A stretch of 64,000 nt of DNA, from positions 254,805-318,804 of the forward strand of contig CAXXLC010000019.1 of assembly GCA_963677345.2 (NCBI GenBank). Reading direction: 5' to 3'. The notes below the pieces were generated by a model. That model did no database searches. It had not been told where the DNA came from and worked only from the letters and a program-made list of their open reading frames with translations. This document shows positions 8,009 to 16,390 of the stretch, piece after piece. The translations under genes and the position numbers were made by a program. Position 1 is the stretch's first letter. Every line of letters starts with the position of its first letter. This DNA comes from Saccharicrinis sp963677345 (GTDB lineage: Bacteria; Bacteroidota; Bacteroidia; Bacteroidales; Marinilabiliaceae).

Positions 8009-9006
8009 TGCATATGTCTGATGCCTTGGTAAATCCAACTGTTGCAGTCGGAATGTATGTGTGTTCGGCTGTAGTAACTGGATTTTCTGTGAAAAAATTG
8101 AACCCATCACATGAAGATTCCATCATGGCAAATATGGGAATAATGGGAGCTTTTATCTTTGCGGCGCAAATGATTAATTTTTCAATCCCGGGTACGGGTT
8201 CTTCGGGGCATATTACTGGAAGTATTTTACTTACTGCTATTCTGGGGCCATACGCAGCTTTTTTAACAATGATTGGAGTATTGCTAATTCAGAGTTTATT
8301 GTTTGCTGATGGTGGATTGTTGGCTTTAGGCTGTAACATCTGGAATATGGCTTTTTATGGAGTTTTGTGTGCGGGATTATTTTTTAATTTCATGTTTAAA
8401 AACGGAAACATTAATAAAAAGCGTATTGCGCTGGCCTCTATTATAAGTAGTATTTTAGCTTTACAATTGGGAGCTTTCTCTGTTACAATAGAAACTTTGG
8501 CATCAGGAATAATCGATTTACCCTTTCATGTTTTTGTTTCTGTAATGCAACCTATCCATTTGGTGATTGGATTGGTGGAAGGATTAATTACTGCTGCAAT
8601 TTTATATTTTGTATATCAGTCTCGTCCTCAACTTTTATGGATGACAAAGGAAAGAACTACTGATAAGAAACATGTAATTGAAAACTGGAAGATACTTGCT
8701 GGCTTTATAATTATCTCTCTGGTTCTTGGAGGGGTAGTTTCACAGTTCGCCTCTTCAAATCCTGATGGATTAGAATGGTCTGTTGAGAAAACCAATCCTG
8801 ATTTTGTTGAAAAAACAGAATCATCAATTCAATTATTGATACATAAAATACAGCATTTTTTTGCAATATTTCCAGACTATAATTTTAAAGGTGGTGATAA
8901 GCCTGAAGGTACTTCCATATCAGGAATTATAGGAGGACTCGTCATATTATTTGCTTTTACATTTTTGGGTATGCTAACAAAAAAACTCATTCAGCGAAAA
9001 CGATAG
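8008..9006 (+). CDS. larMN: LarMN, nickel ECF transporter substrate-capture protein (CbiM-CbiN fusion)
   Basis: Membrane component that captures Ni2+ for an energy-coupling-factor importer. It starts MHMSDALV: in the CbiM/NikM family the N-terminal Met-His places His2 in the metal site, which supports this ATG over the one two codons later. The first ~215 residues are a multi-helix CbiM domain with GSSGHITGSILLTAILGP and DGGLLALGCNIWNMAFYG. The C-terminal part adds a CbiN-like region with one helix, the PDGLEW motif at about residue 252 and a final helix before the basic tail. Linkage to larB/larE makes nickel rather than cobalt the likely substrate. Confidence 0.9.
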   Translation: MHMSDALVNPTVAVGMYVCSAVVTGFSVKKLNPSHEDSIMANMGIMGAFIFAAQMINFSIPGTGSSGHITGSILLTAILGPYAAFLTMIGVLLIQSLLFADGGLLALGCNIWNMAFYGVLCAGLFFNFMFKNGNINKKRIALASIISSILALQLGAFSVTIETLASGIIDLPFHVFVSVMQPIHLVIGLVEGLITAAILYFVYQSRPQLLWMTKERTTDKKHVIENWKILAGFIIISLVLGGVVSQFASSNPDGLEWSVEKTNPDFVEKTESSIQLLIHKIQHFFAIFPDYNFKGGDKPEGTSISGIIGGLVILFAFTFLGMLTKKLIQRKR

Positions 9007-9007
9007 T

Positions 9008-9796
9008 ATGGGAATTATTAAAAGAGCCATAAAAGTGATTCATTATGCCGATGATATGTCTAACAAGTCAAATTGGCTCAATAATCTTCATCCTCTAAGT
9101 AAATTGGTGATCACTCTGTGGTATTTGATATTAGTTGTTTCAGTGTCTAAATATGGTTTAGGCGTTTTATTAGCTATGTCCGTTTTTCCGATAATGACCA
9201 TGATTTTTGCAGATATACCCATTGGTAAAACTTTGAAAAACTTGTGGCCGGTATTATTGATACTTAGTCTTCCAGGTATCGCAAACCTCATTATTGATCA
9301 ATCAAATCATGGACAAATTTCTGGAATTATAATTACCGGAGGTATGATTTCAATGTTGACTTTGTTTGTAAAAGGGATTCTTGGAGTCTTTGCATCCTTT
9401 ATTTTAATGATCTCTACTTCCATTGAAGATATATGTTATGCATTGCAAAGTGTTCGGGTGCCAAAGAAAATAACAGTTCTAATCATGCTAATCTACAGAT
9501 ATTTAATTCTGTTACTTAAAGAAGCGGAGCGAATAATGTTAGCGTATGAGGTACGTAGTATAGGACAAACAGCAGTAAAATATAAAGTATGGGGAACTTT
9601 AGCCGGTATGCTTTTTTTAAGAAGCAGCGACAGAGCTCAATTAGTATATGAAAGTATGTCTCTTCGAGGATTTAATGGAACTTTTCATCATAAAAAAATA
9701 TCCTTCAGGCTTATGGATTTAGTGACGATATTGTTAGGTATGGCTACTATTTCTTTTTTGCGAATCATTAATTGGGGTAATTTATTCACATATTGA
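9008..9796 (+). CDS. larQ: LarQ, T-component (CbiQ-type) of the nickel ECF transporter
   Basis: A 262-residue integral membrane protein with about six hydrophobic segments, matching the transmembrane coupling component of ECF importers. The two Ala-Arg-Gly-like coupling motifs that touch the ATPase are visible as ERIMLAYEVRSIG and SDRAQLVYESMSLRGF. The gene starts one base after the larMN stop and is followed 30 bp later by the ATPase gene, so the importer is encoded contiguously. Substrate is inferred from context. Confidence 0.9.
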   Translation: MGIIKRAIKVIHYADDMSNKSNWLNNLHPLSKLVITLWYLILVVSVSKYGLGVLLAMSVFPIMTMIFADIPIGKTLKNLWPVLLILSLPGIANLIIDQSNHGQISGIIITGGMISMLTLFVKGILGVFASFILMISTSIEDICYALQSVRVPKKITVLIMLIYRYLILLLKEAERIMLAYEVRSIGQTAVKYKVWGTLAGMLFLRSSDRAQLVYESMSLRGFNGTFHHKKISFRLMDLVTILLGMATISFLRIINWGNLFTY

Positions 9797-9826
9797 TATA
9801 GTTAATTTGAATCAACTTTAATTGCA

Positions 9827-10591
9827 ATGTCAACATTAACCATAAATAATTTAAGTTTTGCATATCCATCAGCCAAAAAGCAGGTTATTAAAAATATGAA
9901 TTGGTCTGCAAAAGGCTCTGAAACTATAGGAGTTATCGGAGCTAATGGCGCAGGTAAATCTACACTACTAAAATTATTAACTGGTTTACAACTTAGCTAC
10001 AATGGATGTATATCCATTAATGGAATACCCGTAAAAAAGAAAACGCTTGCCCAAATTCGAAAGAATTTAGGATATGTATTTCAGGATTCAGACAGTCAGT
10101 TGTTTATGTCAAGGGTTTGGGATGATGTTGCCTTTGGTCCGCAAAATCATGGTTTTTCAGAACAGAAAATTTACGATAAAACAATTGCAGCACTCAGACA
10201 GGTAAAAATTGAACATTTAAGCGACCAGCAGATATATAAGTTATCAGGAGGTCAAAAGAAATTAACCGCTTTAGCTACAGTGCTTGCCTGTGATCCTGAA
10301 ATTATATTACTTGATGAACCATCCGTAGCTCTTGATCCTGCAAATCGTCGAAATTTAATACAAGTGCTGAATGACATTAAATGTATGAAAATAATAGCAT
10401 CACATGATTTAGATTTTATATATGATACTTGTCAAAGGGTAATTCTTATAAATAATGGTGTAATTATTTATGATGGAGATGCAAAAGAAATACTACGTAA
10501 CAAAAAGTTGCTGGAAACAAATGGTTTAGAATTGCCATTGTCATTTTCAAGAAGTTTTGAAAATACTATATTTTTTAGAAGAGATAATTAA
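9827..10591 (+). CDS. larO: LarO, ATPase of the nickel ECF transporter
   Basis: ABC ATPase of 254 residues that should drive nickel uptake with LarMN and LarQ. Walker A is GANGAGKST (about 38-46), the Q-loop is in YVFQDSDSQLF (the usual form in CbiO-type ECF ATPases), the signature is LSGGQKK, Walker B is IILLDEPS and the switch histidine is in IIASHD. All catalytic motifs are intact. It is the last gene of the lar operon; no clear hairpin terminator follows. CbiO-type function is certain; the Lar name rests on operon context. Confidence 0.9.
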   Translation: MSTLTINNLSFAYPSAKKQVIKNMNWSAKGSETIGVIGANGAGKSTLLKLLTGLQLSYNGCISINGIPVKKKTLAQIRKNLGYVFQDSDSQLFMSRVWDDVAFGPQNHGFSEQKIYDKTIAALRQVKIEHLSDQQIYKLSGGQKKLTALATVLACDPEIILLDEPSVALDPANRRNLIQVLNDIKCMKIIASHDLDFIYDTCQRVILINNGVIIYDGDAKEILRNKKLLETNGLELPLSFSRSFENTIFFRRDN

Positions 10592-10653
10592 TTGATTTAT
10601 TTTAAGGAATTCTATAGCTAATAACATCTACATTAGTCAATACATATTGCTTC

Positions 10654-10721
10654 ATCAGTAAAAATGGTATGTGTTCCTGTAATATGTATAATAAATCATT
10701 CATGAAAAACTCCGAAATTTG
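10654..10721 (+). promoter_or_regulatory. 43-bp box (copy 2) and -7-like element before the flavodoxin
   Basis: Positions 10654-10696 repeat the box at 6102-6144 (39 of 43 identical). GAAATTTG at 10714-10721 lies at nearly the same spacing as GATATTTG after copy 1, and the flavodoxin ATG follows 43 bp later. The paired arrangement implies common control of the flavodoxin and the transcript leading into the Fe-S remnant and lar operon. Confidence 0.65.
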
Positions 10722-10763
10722 CTTATAAAGAATGATATATGAATTTTAAATAAATCAAAGTAT

Positions 10764-11303
10764 ATGAAAATAAATAGATTAAAACTTATTTTACTGGTCT
10801 TTATTTTATCAATAATAAAAGTACAAGCTCAAAACAAAAGCCTTATCGTATATTTTTCACATAGTAACAACACTAAAGTTATTGCTGAATATATACATGA
10901 ATTTACAGATGCTGATATTTTTAGAATTGAACCTGTAAACAAATACCCTTCAGAATATCAGGCCGTTGTGGATCAGGCAAAAAAAGAAATTAATGAAGAT
11001 TTTCGACCTAAGCTCAAAGGCATGGTTAATAATTTTGATCAATATGATACTATTTACGTTGGATCGCCAAACTGGTGGAGTACAATAGCTCCTCCGGTAG
11101 CCACATTTCTTTCTTCTTACGATTTTGAAGGGAAAACAATTATTCAATTCATGACACATGAAGGAAGTCGTTTTGGACGAAGTACTGCTGATATTAGAAA
11201 AATTTGTCCCGAAGCCAATATGCTAAAGGGATTTGAATGTAGAGGCAGCCAGGTGGGTAAAGCAAAAGATGAGGTTAAAACCTGGTTGCAAGAAATTAAA
11301 TAA
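10764..11303 (+). CDS. Exported flavodoxin
   Basis: A 179-residue protein with a signal peptide (LKLILLVFILSIIKVQAQ, cleavage expected near residue 22) followed by a complete flavodoxin fold. LIVYFSHSNNTKVIAEYI is the FMN phosphate-binding loop, YDTIYVGSPNWWSTIAPPVA covers the second flavin-contacting loop, and FMTHEGSRFG the third. Flavodoxins are electron carriers that are normally cytoplasmic; the export signal suggests an envelope redox role. AraC regulator, Fe-S aldo/keto reductase and flavodoxin often occur together in Bacteroidota, and here the first and last share a control region while the reductase is only a remnant. The electron partner is unknown. Confidence 0.88.
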   Translation: MKINRLKLILLVFILSIIKVQAQNKSLIVYFSHSNNTKVIAEYIHEFTDADIFRIEPVNKYPSEYQAVVDQAKKEINEDFRPKLKGMVNNFDQYDTIYVGSPNWWSTIAPPVATFLSSYDFEGKTIIQFMTHEGSRFGRSTADIRKICPEANMLKGFECRGSQVGKAKDEVKTWLQEIK

Positions 11304-11313
11304 AACATTCCTT

Positions 11314-11454
11314 ATGACAATCGCTCATTACACTTTGTTCTTAGTGATAATAATTGAGAGGATTTGTTTTATTTTCGACACCTTATGGGCTGGCAAAATA
11401 CCGATAACAAGATATAACCAAAATCAAAGATTTGGCCATGTGATTATAGGATAG
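11314..11454 (+). CDS. Small hydrophobic ORF, possibly a gene remnant
   Basis: A 46-residue frame starting MTIAHYTLFLVIIIERICF and ending RFGHVIIG. One possible membrane segment is followed by a polar stretch. It sits 10 bp after the flavodoxin and just before a frameshifted gene, so it may be a fragment of a decayed gene rather than a functional small protein. No family recognised. Confidence 0.25.
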   Translation: MTIAHYTLFLVIIIERICFIFDTLWAGKIPITRYNQNQRFGHVIIG

Positions 11455-11476
11455 GGAACATTTACTATTTTTGTAA

Positions 11477-11946
11477 AGAAAATATATTAGCAAACGTAGT
11501 GTCTATTTTTTAATAAAAATTAAAGGTGTTGATAATAAAGCATATTGGACAGGATATTTATTGCAAACTGTAATAAGTTCTCTAATATTGCCAGGGATTT
11601 TTATTTTGACATATTTTTATATTCCGGATTCAAAATACCAAGTAAAATTTATTTTGTCCTTGCTCTTTTAATTATTTCATTGGCATTTATAGGAATGAAG
11701 AAAATAAGTATATCTAAAAATTACCTGGTCATTCAGAATTACTATTTGCCATTTAGGAAAACATTTAGATTAAGAGATATTAAAGAAATTTTTATTGAAA
11801 GATCCAAACTTAAGTCACCAATGAATATAAAAATAATTACTCAAGACGATAAAAGTAATACATTTCCTGTGGATAATTTTTATGAAAAGGACTGGAATAT
11901 ACTTAAGGATGCATTAGAAAAAAGGGGCCTGATAGTTAATCAATAG
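11477..11946 (+). pseudogene. Frameshifted membrane protein with PH-like C-terminal region
   Basis: Two overlapping frames together look like one protein. The first (from about 11477, no start codon) reads through GVDNKAYWTGYLLQTVISSL and a hydrophobic helix, and stops just past 11665. The other frame, open from 11545, supplies a second helix (IYFVLALLIISLAFIG) and a soluble part with SKNYLVIQNYYLPFRKTFRL and IKIITQDDKSNTFPVDNFY, ending at 11946. Two helices followed by a small beta-rich domain resemble bacterial PH-like membrane proteins. Neither frame has a good start, and the frames must be joined near 11630-11665, so the gene is probably dead. Identity is tentative. Confidence 0.5.
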
Positions 11947-12073
11947 TTCGTTTAGTTTTTGGTAATATTTTGATTGCAGACATAGGGGGGGTAGTATTTT
12001 AAAGTTTCTCTTAGTTGTTCATTATGATATGCAATGATGAGAGTTAATTATTCTAAGATTATATCTTTGGTTA

Positions 12074-13012
12074 TTAGTGTTTTAAGTTGTTCGTTTCGTT
12101 TATTTTATTTGCTAGATGTCTGCAAAAGATATCATTTCCTTTTTTATTTAAATGGTGATAATCATAAAAGAATTGGAGCTTTTGACAACATGAGTCATTA
12201 GAAAAATCCCAATAAGTTATGTTTTGTTCGGAAGAAATACTTTTAATTTTATTCATAGGAATACTAATGTCTGTTTTAGAATAGGCCTCTATATCTATGG
12301 GACTTGTAAATAGAATAAAATTAATCTTGTTTTGTTTACAGAGAGAGTTAATTTGGTTTACTCTGTTTATTACAAAATTTTTATATAGATACTTATCTGA
12401 CAATTTATTTAATTTATTTTTTCTTCCTAACAGTGGATCGTAGCCATTAAGAGTATCTTTTTTAATAGGATTGTTTGCAAAGGAAAGAAACAGGTTGGGA
12501 TAAAAATTTGAAAAATATGCATACCTGGTTAATGGAAAGTATTTAAAAAGAATATATTGTATGATACCATCTCTTTCAATTAAAACTTTATTTGTATATG
12601 CTTTATGAAAACAATACCAGTAATAATTATTGAAAGGATAATCAAAAGAATTATCTAAAGTTATATGGTCGATTTGTAAATATAGATTTTTTATTTTATT
12701 TCCATTCATCAATATAGTTTTCAGTACTAGAAAATTATCATCAATGCCACTACCTCCAAGACCAAAATTAATAGTGCGAGATTTTGTAATATTTGAAATT
12801 AAATTGGCGTCAATCATATTATGCACCCTGGAAGAACCTATAAATACATTGTCAAATTGTTCATTATGAAAACTTTCTATCCATGTATACTTATAGGTAC
12901 CCCACCATTGGTTACATTTTAAAAATTTTTTGTCAACATTAGGACTTATTATAAGTCCTAATATATTTATACTTAATAGTAATATTATTATTTTGCTTAT
13001 AAATTTTTTCAT
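12074..13012 (-). CDS. SGNH-type protein, partner of the MBOAT acyltransferase
   Basis: A 312-residue protein with an N-terminal membrane anchor or signal (ISKIIILLLSINILGLII) and an SGNH/GDSL-hydrolase-like periplasmic domain. The block I serine is in FIGSSRVHN (residues 58-65) and the block V Asp-x-His is in YDYHHLNKKGND near the C-terminus. The gene lies 2 bp downstream of an AlgI-like MBOAT gene on the same strand. In such pairs the MBOAT moves acetyl groups across the membrane and the SGNH partner places them on a polysaccharide or other envelope molecule. The acceptor is not known. Because the upstream gene carries an IS, its expression may be altered by polarity. Confidence 0.75.
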   Translation of the reverse strand: MKKFISKIIILLLSINILGLIISPNVDKKFLKCNQWWGTYKYTWIESFHNEQFDNVFIGSSRVHNMIDANLISNITKSRTINFGLGGSGIDDNFLVLKTILMNGNKIKNLYLQIDHITLDNSFDYPFNNYYWYCFHKAYTNKVLIERDGIIQYILFKYFPLTRYAYFSNFYPNLFLSFANNPIKKDTLNGYDPLLGRKNKLNKLSDKYLYKNFVINRVNQINSLCKQNKINFILFTSPIDIEAYSKTDISIPMNKIKSISSEQNITYWDFSNDSCCQKLQFFYDYHHLNKKGNDIFCRHLANKINETNNLKH

Positions 13013-13014
13013 TA

Positions 13015-14478
13015 TTAAAATTGAAAATAAACAAATTCTTGTTGATTTATATAACTAATAGAAAATAAGGTATATAATAAAATTAATGCATAAATGGACC
13101 ATCTTAAAGGAGTAAATCGAATGATATCTATTTTACTAAATCCGTATTGTTCTTTTCGGTGAACCCATTCCATGAATAGTAGAACAGCTAATAACGGAAA
13201 CATATTATGCGTTATAAATTGTTTTGGAAGAAGGATAATTTGTCCTGGGTGTTTTAAATAATTATCAATGATAATGTGTTTAATATATTTAAATGCATGC
13301 ACTAACGATTCCGCACGAAAGAAAATCCATGCAAAAACAGTAAGACTAAATGTGGTTATCATCTGAATGAATTCTTTCAGGTTAGGCAGCCATCTGTCTT
13401 TTGCAACAATATTAATGTTTGTACGATTTCGTTTGGTCAATAATAGTGGTAAAAAGTAAATAGCATTTAGTAAACCCCATACAATAAATGTCCATTTAGC
13501 ACCATGCCAAAAGCCGCTTACTAGAAATATTATAAATGTATTGCGTATCTTCATCCAAATATTCCCTCTGCTACCTCCAATAGGAATATATACATAATCC
13601 CTAAACCATGTTGTCAGTGAGATATGCCATCGTCTCCAAAATTCAGCAATATCTCTTGAGAAATAAGGGAATGCAAAGTTTTGCATAAGATTAAAACCAA
13701 AGAGTCTTGATGTACCAATTGCTATATCAGAATATCCGGAAAAATCACCGTATATTTGAAAGGTAAACATAATGGCACCTATAATCAATGTATTACCTGA
13801 ATAGTTATCGTAATTAGCAAAAATATCATTTGCAATTATGGCGCAGTTATCTGCTATTATTACTTTTTTAAATAAACCCCACGTTAATTGACGCATCCCA
13901 TCAACAGCTTGGATGTAATTAAAAGACCGTTTTTTATAAAATTGAGGTAATAGGTTTATTGCTCGTTCAATTGGGCCTGCAACTAATTGTGGAAAAAAAC
14001 ACACAAATGCAGTAAACGCAATGAAATCTTTAGTTGGTTCTAATTTTTTTTTATAAACATCAATAGTATAACTCATAGTTTGGAAGGTATAGAAACTAAT
14101 TCCAACCGGTAATATGATATTTAATGAGTTAGGTTTAATTTTAGTGCCAAAGAACGAGAAAACATTAATAAAGTTTTCCAAAAAGAAATTATAATATTTA
14201 AAGAACCCTAATAGACCAATGTTTATAAGAATACTTGTCAAGAGAAAAGCCTTCCTTTTTGTTTGATTTTTTTCTGTATGTAGTAATCGTCCAATTGTAT
14301 AGTCAACAATTGTACTAAATATAATCAAAGATAGGAATCTATAGTCCCACCACCCATAAAATACATAACTTGCAACAACTATTAGTAAATTTTGTAGCTT
14401 TAAATTTCTATTTGTTACAAACCAATAAAGAAAAAAGACAATTGGTAAGAATATAGCAAAGTCTATAGAGTTAAAAAG
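13015..14478 (-). pseudogene. AlgI/DltB-like MBOAT O-acyltransferase split from its ATG by an IS
   Basis: The frame covers nearly a full AlgI-type enzyme: FLPIVFFLYWF and ASYVFYGWWDYRFLSLIIFS at the N-terminus, RRWHISLTTWFRDYVYIPIG, and VSGFWHGAKWTF with the catalytic histidine. It is open up to the IS boundary at 14478, where a TGA at 14482-14484 (IS end) precedes it with no start codon. Beyond the IS, at 15964-15966, lies CAT, the complement of ATG. Removing the IS and one 8-bp duplicate gives ATG CTT TTT AAC, the expected MLFNS start. The first in-frame ATG left is at 14328, which loses about 50 residues including two helices, so the gene is probably inactive. Confidence 0.88.
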
Positions 14479-14520
14479 GGATCAGCGTTAAATATTGGGT
14501 CTAAGTTATAAATATGTTAA

Positions 14521-15510
14521 CTACGCATATATTTTAGTAAGCCTAAAAAGAAAGAATTTCACATCTACTACACCTCTAAATTGTCTTCTGAATTCTTTTA
14601 TTTTAGCATTAAAAGATTCAGCCGCAGCATTAGTACTTCTATTATTAAAGAAGTTTGATATATTATCATAGTAGTTGAAAAATGTATCAGCAATAGAATT
14701 AAATGATTTAAAGCCGCTCTTTCTGACTTTCTCAGACCAATGTGCTAATTTAAGCCAACCAACATTTTTCTCGCACATATGGTTATATGCAATCTTTAAA
14801 TCCTGTGATAAATAATAAGCCTTTTTTATTTCAGGATATCTTTCAAATAATAGGGTAGCTCTTTCTTTTTGAGAAGCTGTCCATTTTTCTGGAGATTTAA
14901 ATAATAAGTGTCTGCTACGAGCTAGTAATTGTTTAATACTGTCTCCGTTTGGTAGTATTTCAGGAGAATATTCTGTATCATTTTTACGAGCTAGTGATAT
15001 CTCTAAATTGTCCTGATCTATTGCCTCCCATCTATATTCAATACGAATCTGTTGAACAGCCTCATATGTTAATTTTTGTACATGAAATCGATCAGCTACA
15101 CGCTTGGCTCTTCTAAAGCAAGATTTAGCTATAGCATTCATAGTAGGTGATAAATCTAATGTGATTTCCTCTACTTTATCTCTAAGTTTAAAACCTATAT
15201 GTTCTTTTATTAGACTGATTATGCTAAAGCTCTCAACGCCTTGGAAAATCCCAATTATACTACCTTTTTTACCAGATGCAGCCTTGTTTGTTAGTATAGT
15301 ATATAATTCTCCATTTGATAATGCCACTTCGTCAATAGAGAGAAATGCTCCCATATTTTCCGGAAAAACTAAATATTCGTCGGCATGGGGCTTCTGATTC
15401 CAGCTGCTATAGCCACTGAGTTTATTTTTGTACTGTTGTTGGAATGTACTTGCATTTATTCCAAAGAATATTCGTAGACTTTCGGTACTTATGGCATTAG
15501 AGTCCACCAA
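14521..15510 (-). CDS. Transposase, catalytic part (ISAon1/ISL3-like ORF2)
   Basis: A 329-residue DDE-type transposase region. Motifs of ISL3-like enzymes are visible: EEITLDLSPTMNAIAKSCF with a catalytic Asp, RVADRFHVQKL, and a C-terminal STNAAAESFNAKIKEFRRQF with the Glu. There is no ATG near the beginning; the frame opens with TTG/GTG codons overlapping the end of ORF1 by 14 bp. It lies in the +1 frame relative to ORF1, so it is made either by re-initiation at the overlap or by frameshifting. A T6A4 run lies just before the overlap, but -1 slippage there would not enter this frame. Confidence 0.9.
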   Translation of the reverse strand: MVDSNAISTESLRIFFGINASTFQQQYKNKLSGYSSWNQKPHADEYLVFPENMGAFLSIDEVALSNGELYTILTNKAASGKKGSIIGIFQGVESFSIISLIKEHIGFKLRDKVEEITLDLSPTMNAIAKSCFRRAKRVADRFHVQKLTYEAVQQIRIEYRWEAIDQDNLEISLARKNDTEYSPEILPNGDSIKQLLARSRHLLFKSPEKWTASQKERATLLFERYPEIKKAYYLSQDLKIAYNHMCEKNVGWLKLAHWSEKVRKSGFKSFNSIADTFFNYYDNISNFFNNRSTNAAAESFNAKIKEFRRQFRGVVDVKFFLFRLTKIYA

Positions 15511-15886
15511 TTCCTTTTAAAAAAGCGGCATACTCAGGATCTAACCGAGTGCCGTCTGCTACAGATTTCCAGTTTCTGCTTCGCTTTTGATATTTCCCTT
15601 CTATCATAACATCCCAACGCCTGCATTTTACATTTAAAGTCACTAAATTCCGCCTAACTGGACAGTCTTTTATTTCCTTTGGTGCCATAAAGCCACTTGC
15701 TTTATATTGATAATTACTATATTCTTTCGGGATTTCTTTTTTTTCTTCTAAATATATAGTAAGCTTCTTTGTGTATAAATCCTGACCACTTGCTTCTTGC
15801 TTGAAGTCTGTTATTGTAAAATGATCCAATATTCCTTGTGGTAAAAATAGTCCTAGTAACTGTGCGTTGAGATCCTGTGATGACAT
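15497..15886 (-). CDS. Transposase N-terminal region (ISAon1-like ORF1)
   Basis: A 129-residue protein matching the N-terminal region protein that accompanies ISAon1-type transposases. It starts MSSQDLNAQLLGLFLPQGIL and ends with WKSVADGTRLDPEYAAFLKG. It probably binds the element ends. The central PVRRNLVTLNVKCRRWDV segment is basic. It overlaps ORF2 by 14 bp. Frame and length appear intact, consistent with an active or recently active element. Confidence 0.85.
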   Translation of the reverse strand: MSSQDLNAQLLGLFLPQGILDHFTITDFKQEASGQDLYTKKLTIYLEEKKEIPKEYSNYQYKASGFMAPKEIKDCPVRRNLVTLNVKCRRWDVMIEGKYQKRSRNWKSVADGTRLDPEYAAFLKGIGGL

Positions 15887-15955
15887 ATGTGTTAGTTTTC
15901 TTTAATGCAAAATTAACATAACTTTTTTAACAAACCCAACTATATCGTCTGGTCC

Positions 15956-15966
15956 TTAAAAAGCAT
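15956..15966 (-). other. Target-site duplicate plus the displaced MBOAT start codon
   Basis: TTAAAAAG (15956-15963) is the second copy of the IS target duplication. The next three bases, CAT (15964-15966), are the displaced ATG of the MBOAT gene on the minus strand. The leader of that gene occupies 15967 to about 16040 and now drives transcription into the IS. Confidence 0.85.
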
Positions 15967-16040
15967 ATTTTTTTCTTATTTAAGCCTGCTAAAATAATAT
16001 TTTTTTAAAGAGTTGTTAAACCTGAAGCTGTTGATAATTA

Positions 16041-16079
16041 TAAAAAAAAGCGGTTAAGAAATAGATCTTAACCGCTTTT
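16041..16079 (-). terminator. Terminator of the tRNA operon
   Basis: A 12-bp stem (arms 16048-16059 and 16066-16077, AAGCGGTTAAGA / TCTTAACCGCTT) with a six-base loop. On the minus strand it is followed by a run of U (A-run at 16042-16049). It lies 4 bp beyond the Leu tRNA 3' end. Confidence 0.9.
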
Positions 16080-16082
16080 AAC

Positions 16083-16169
16083 TGGTACTCGAGGCGGGAC
16101 TTGAACCCGCACGTCCTAATGGACACAAGATTTTAAGTCTTGCGTGTCTACCAATTCCACCACTCGAGC
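16083..16169 (-). tRNA. tRNA-Leu (anticodon UAA)
   Basis: 87 nt with encoded CCA, read on the minus strand. The acceptor stem GCTCGAG pairs with CTCGAGT, the anticodon loop ACTTAAAAT gives UAA, and the long variable arm GTGTCCATTAGGACGT is as expected for Leu. Last gene of the five-tRNA operon. An identical copy is at 56298-56384 on the plus strand. Confidence 0.97.
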
Positions 16170-16174
16170 ATCCT

Positions 16175-16250
<76 letters not shown>

Positions 16251-16290
16251 ATTCTTCATTAAAAAAGCCTCACAATTGTGTAAGGCCTTG

Positions 16291-16365
16291 TGGGCGATGA
16301 GGGAGTCGAACCCCCGACCCCTTGGGTGTAAACCAAGTGCTCTGAACCAACTGAGCTAATCGCCC
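16291..16365 (-). tRNA. tRNA-Val (anticodon UAC), copy 1, no encoded CCA
   Basis: Same body as the two following Val genes: acceptor GGGCGAT/ATCGCCC, anticodon loop TTTACAC. After the discriminator A the DNA reads CAA rather than CCA, so the CCA end must be added or repaired by CCA-adding enzyme. Copies 2 and 3 encode CCA. Confidence 0.96.
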
Positions 16366-16390
16366 GATAATATATATCGGTGTTACTTAA

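Larger units (their letters stand above)
14479..15955 (-). mobile_element. Complete insertion sequence, ISAon1/ISL3-like, 1477 bp
   Basis: The element is bounded by imperfect inverted repeats: GGATCAG-N9-TTGGGT at the left and, on the other strand, GGACCAG-N9-TTGGGT at the right. It is flanked by an exact 8-bp target duplication TTAAAAAG (14471-14478 and 15956-15963). It encodes two overlapping transposase frames on the minus strand. Eight-base duplications and the DRFHV transposase motif fit the ISL3-like group; the two-ORF form resembles ISAon1 elements of Bacteroidota. Intact ends and an exact duplication imply a recent insertion. The insertion point is directly after the start codon of the MBOAT gene. 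Confidence 0.93.

Noticed and set aside
11233..11454. 73-residue frame starting inside the flavodoxin gene
   Set aside because: Its first third is out of frame within the flavodoxin; only the part from ATG 11314 is kept as a doubtful small ORF.
15504..15525. Programmed -1 frameshift between the two transposase frames at a T6A4 run
   Set aside because: ORF2 lies in the +1 frame relative to ORF1, so -1 slippage there would not produce the fusion.
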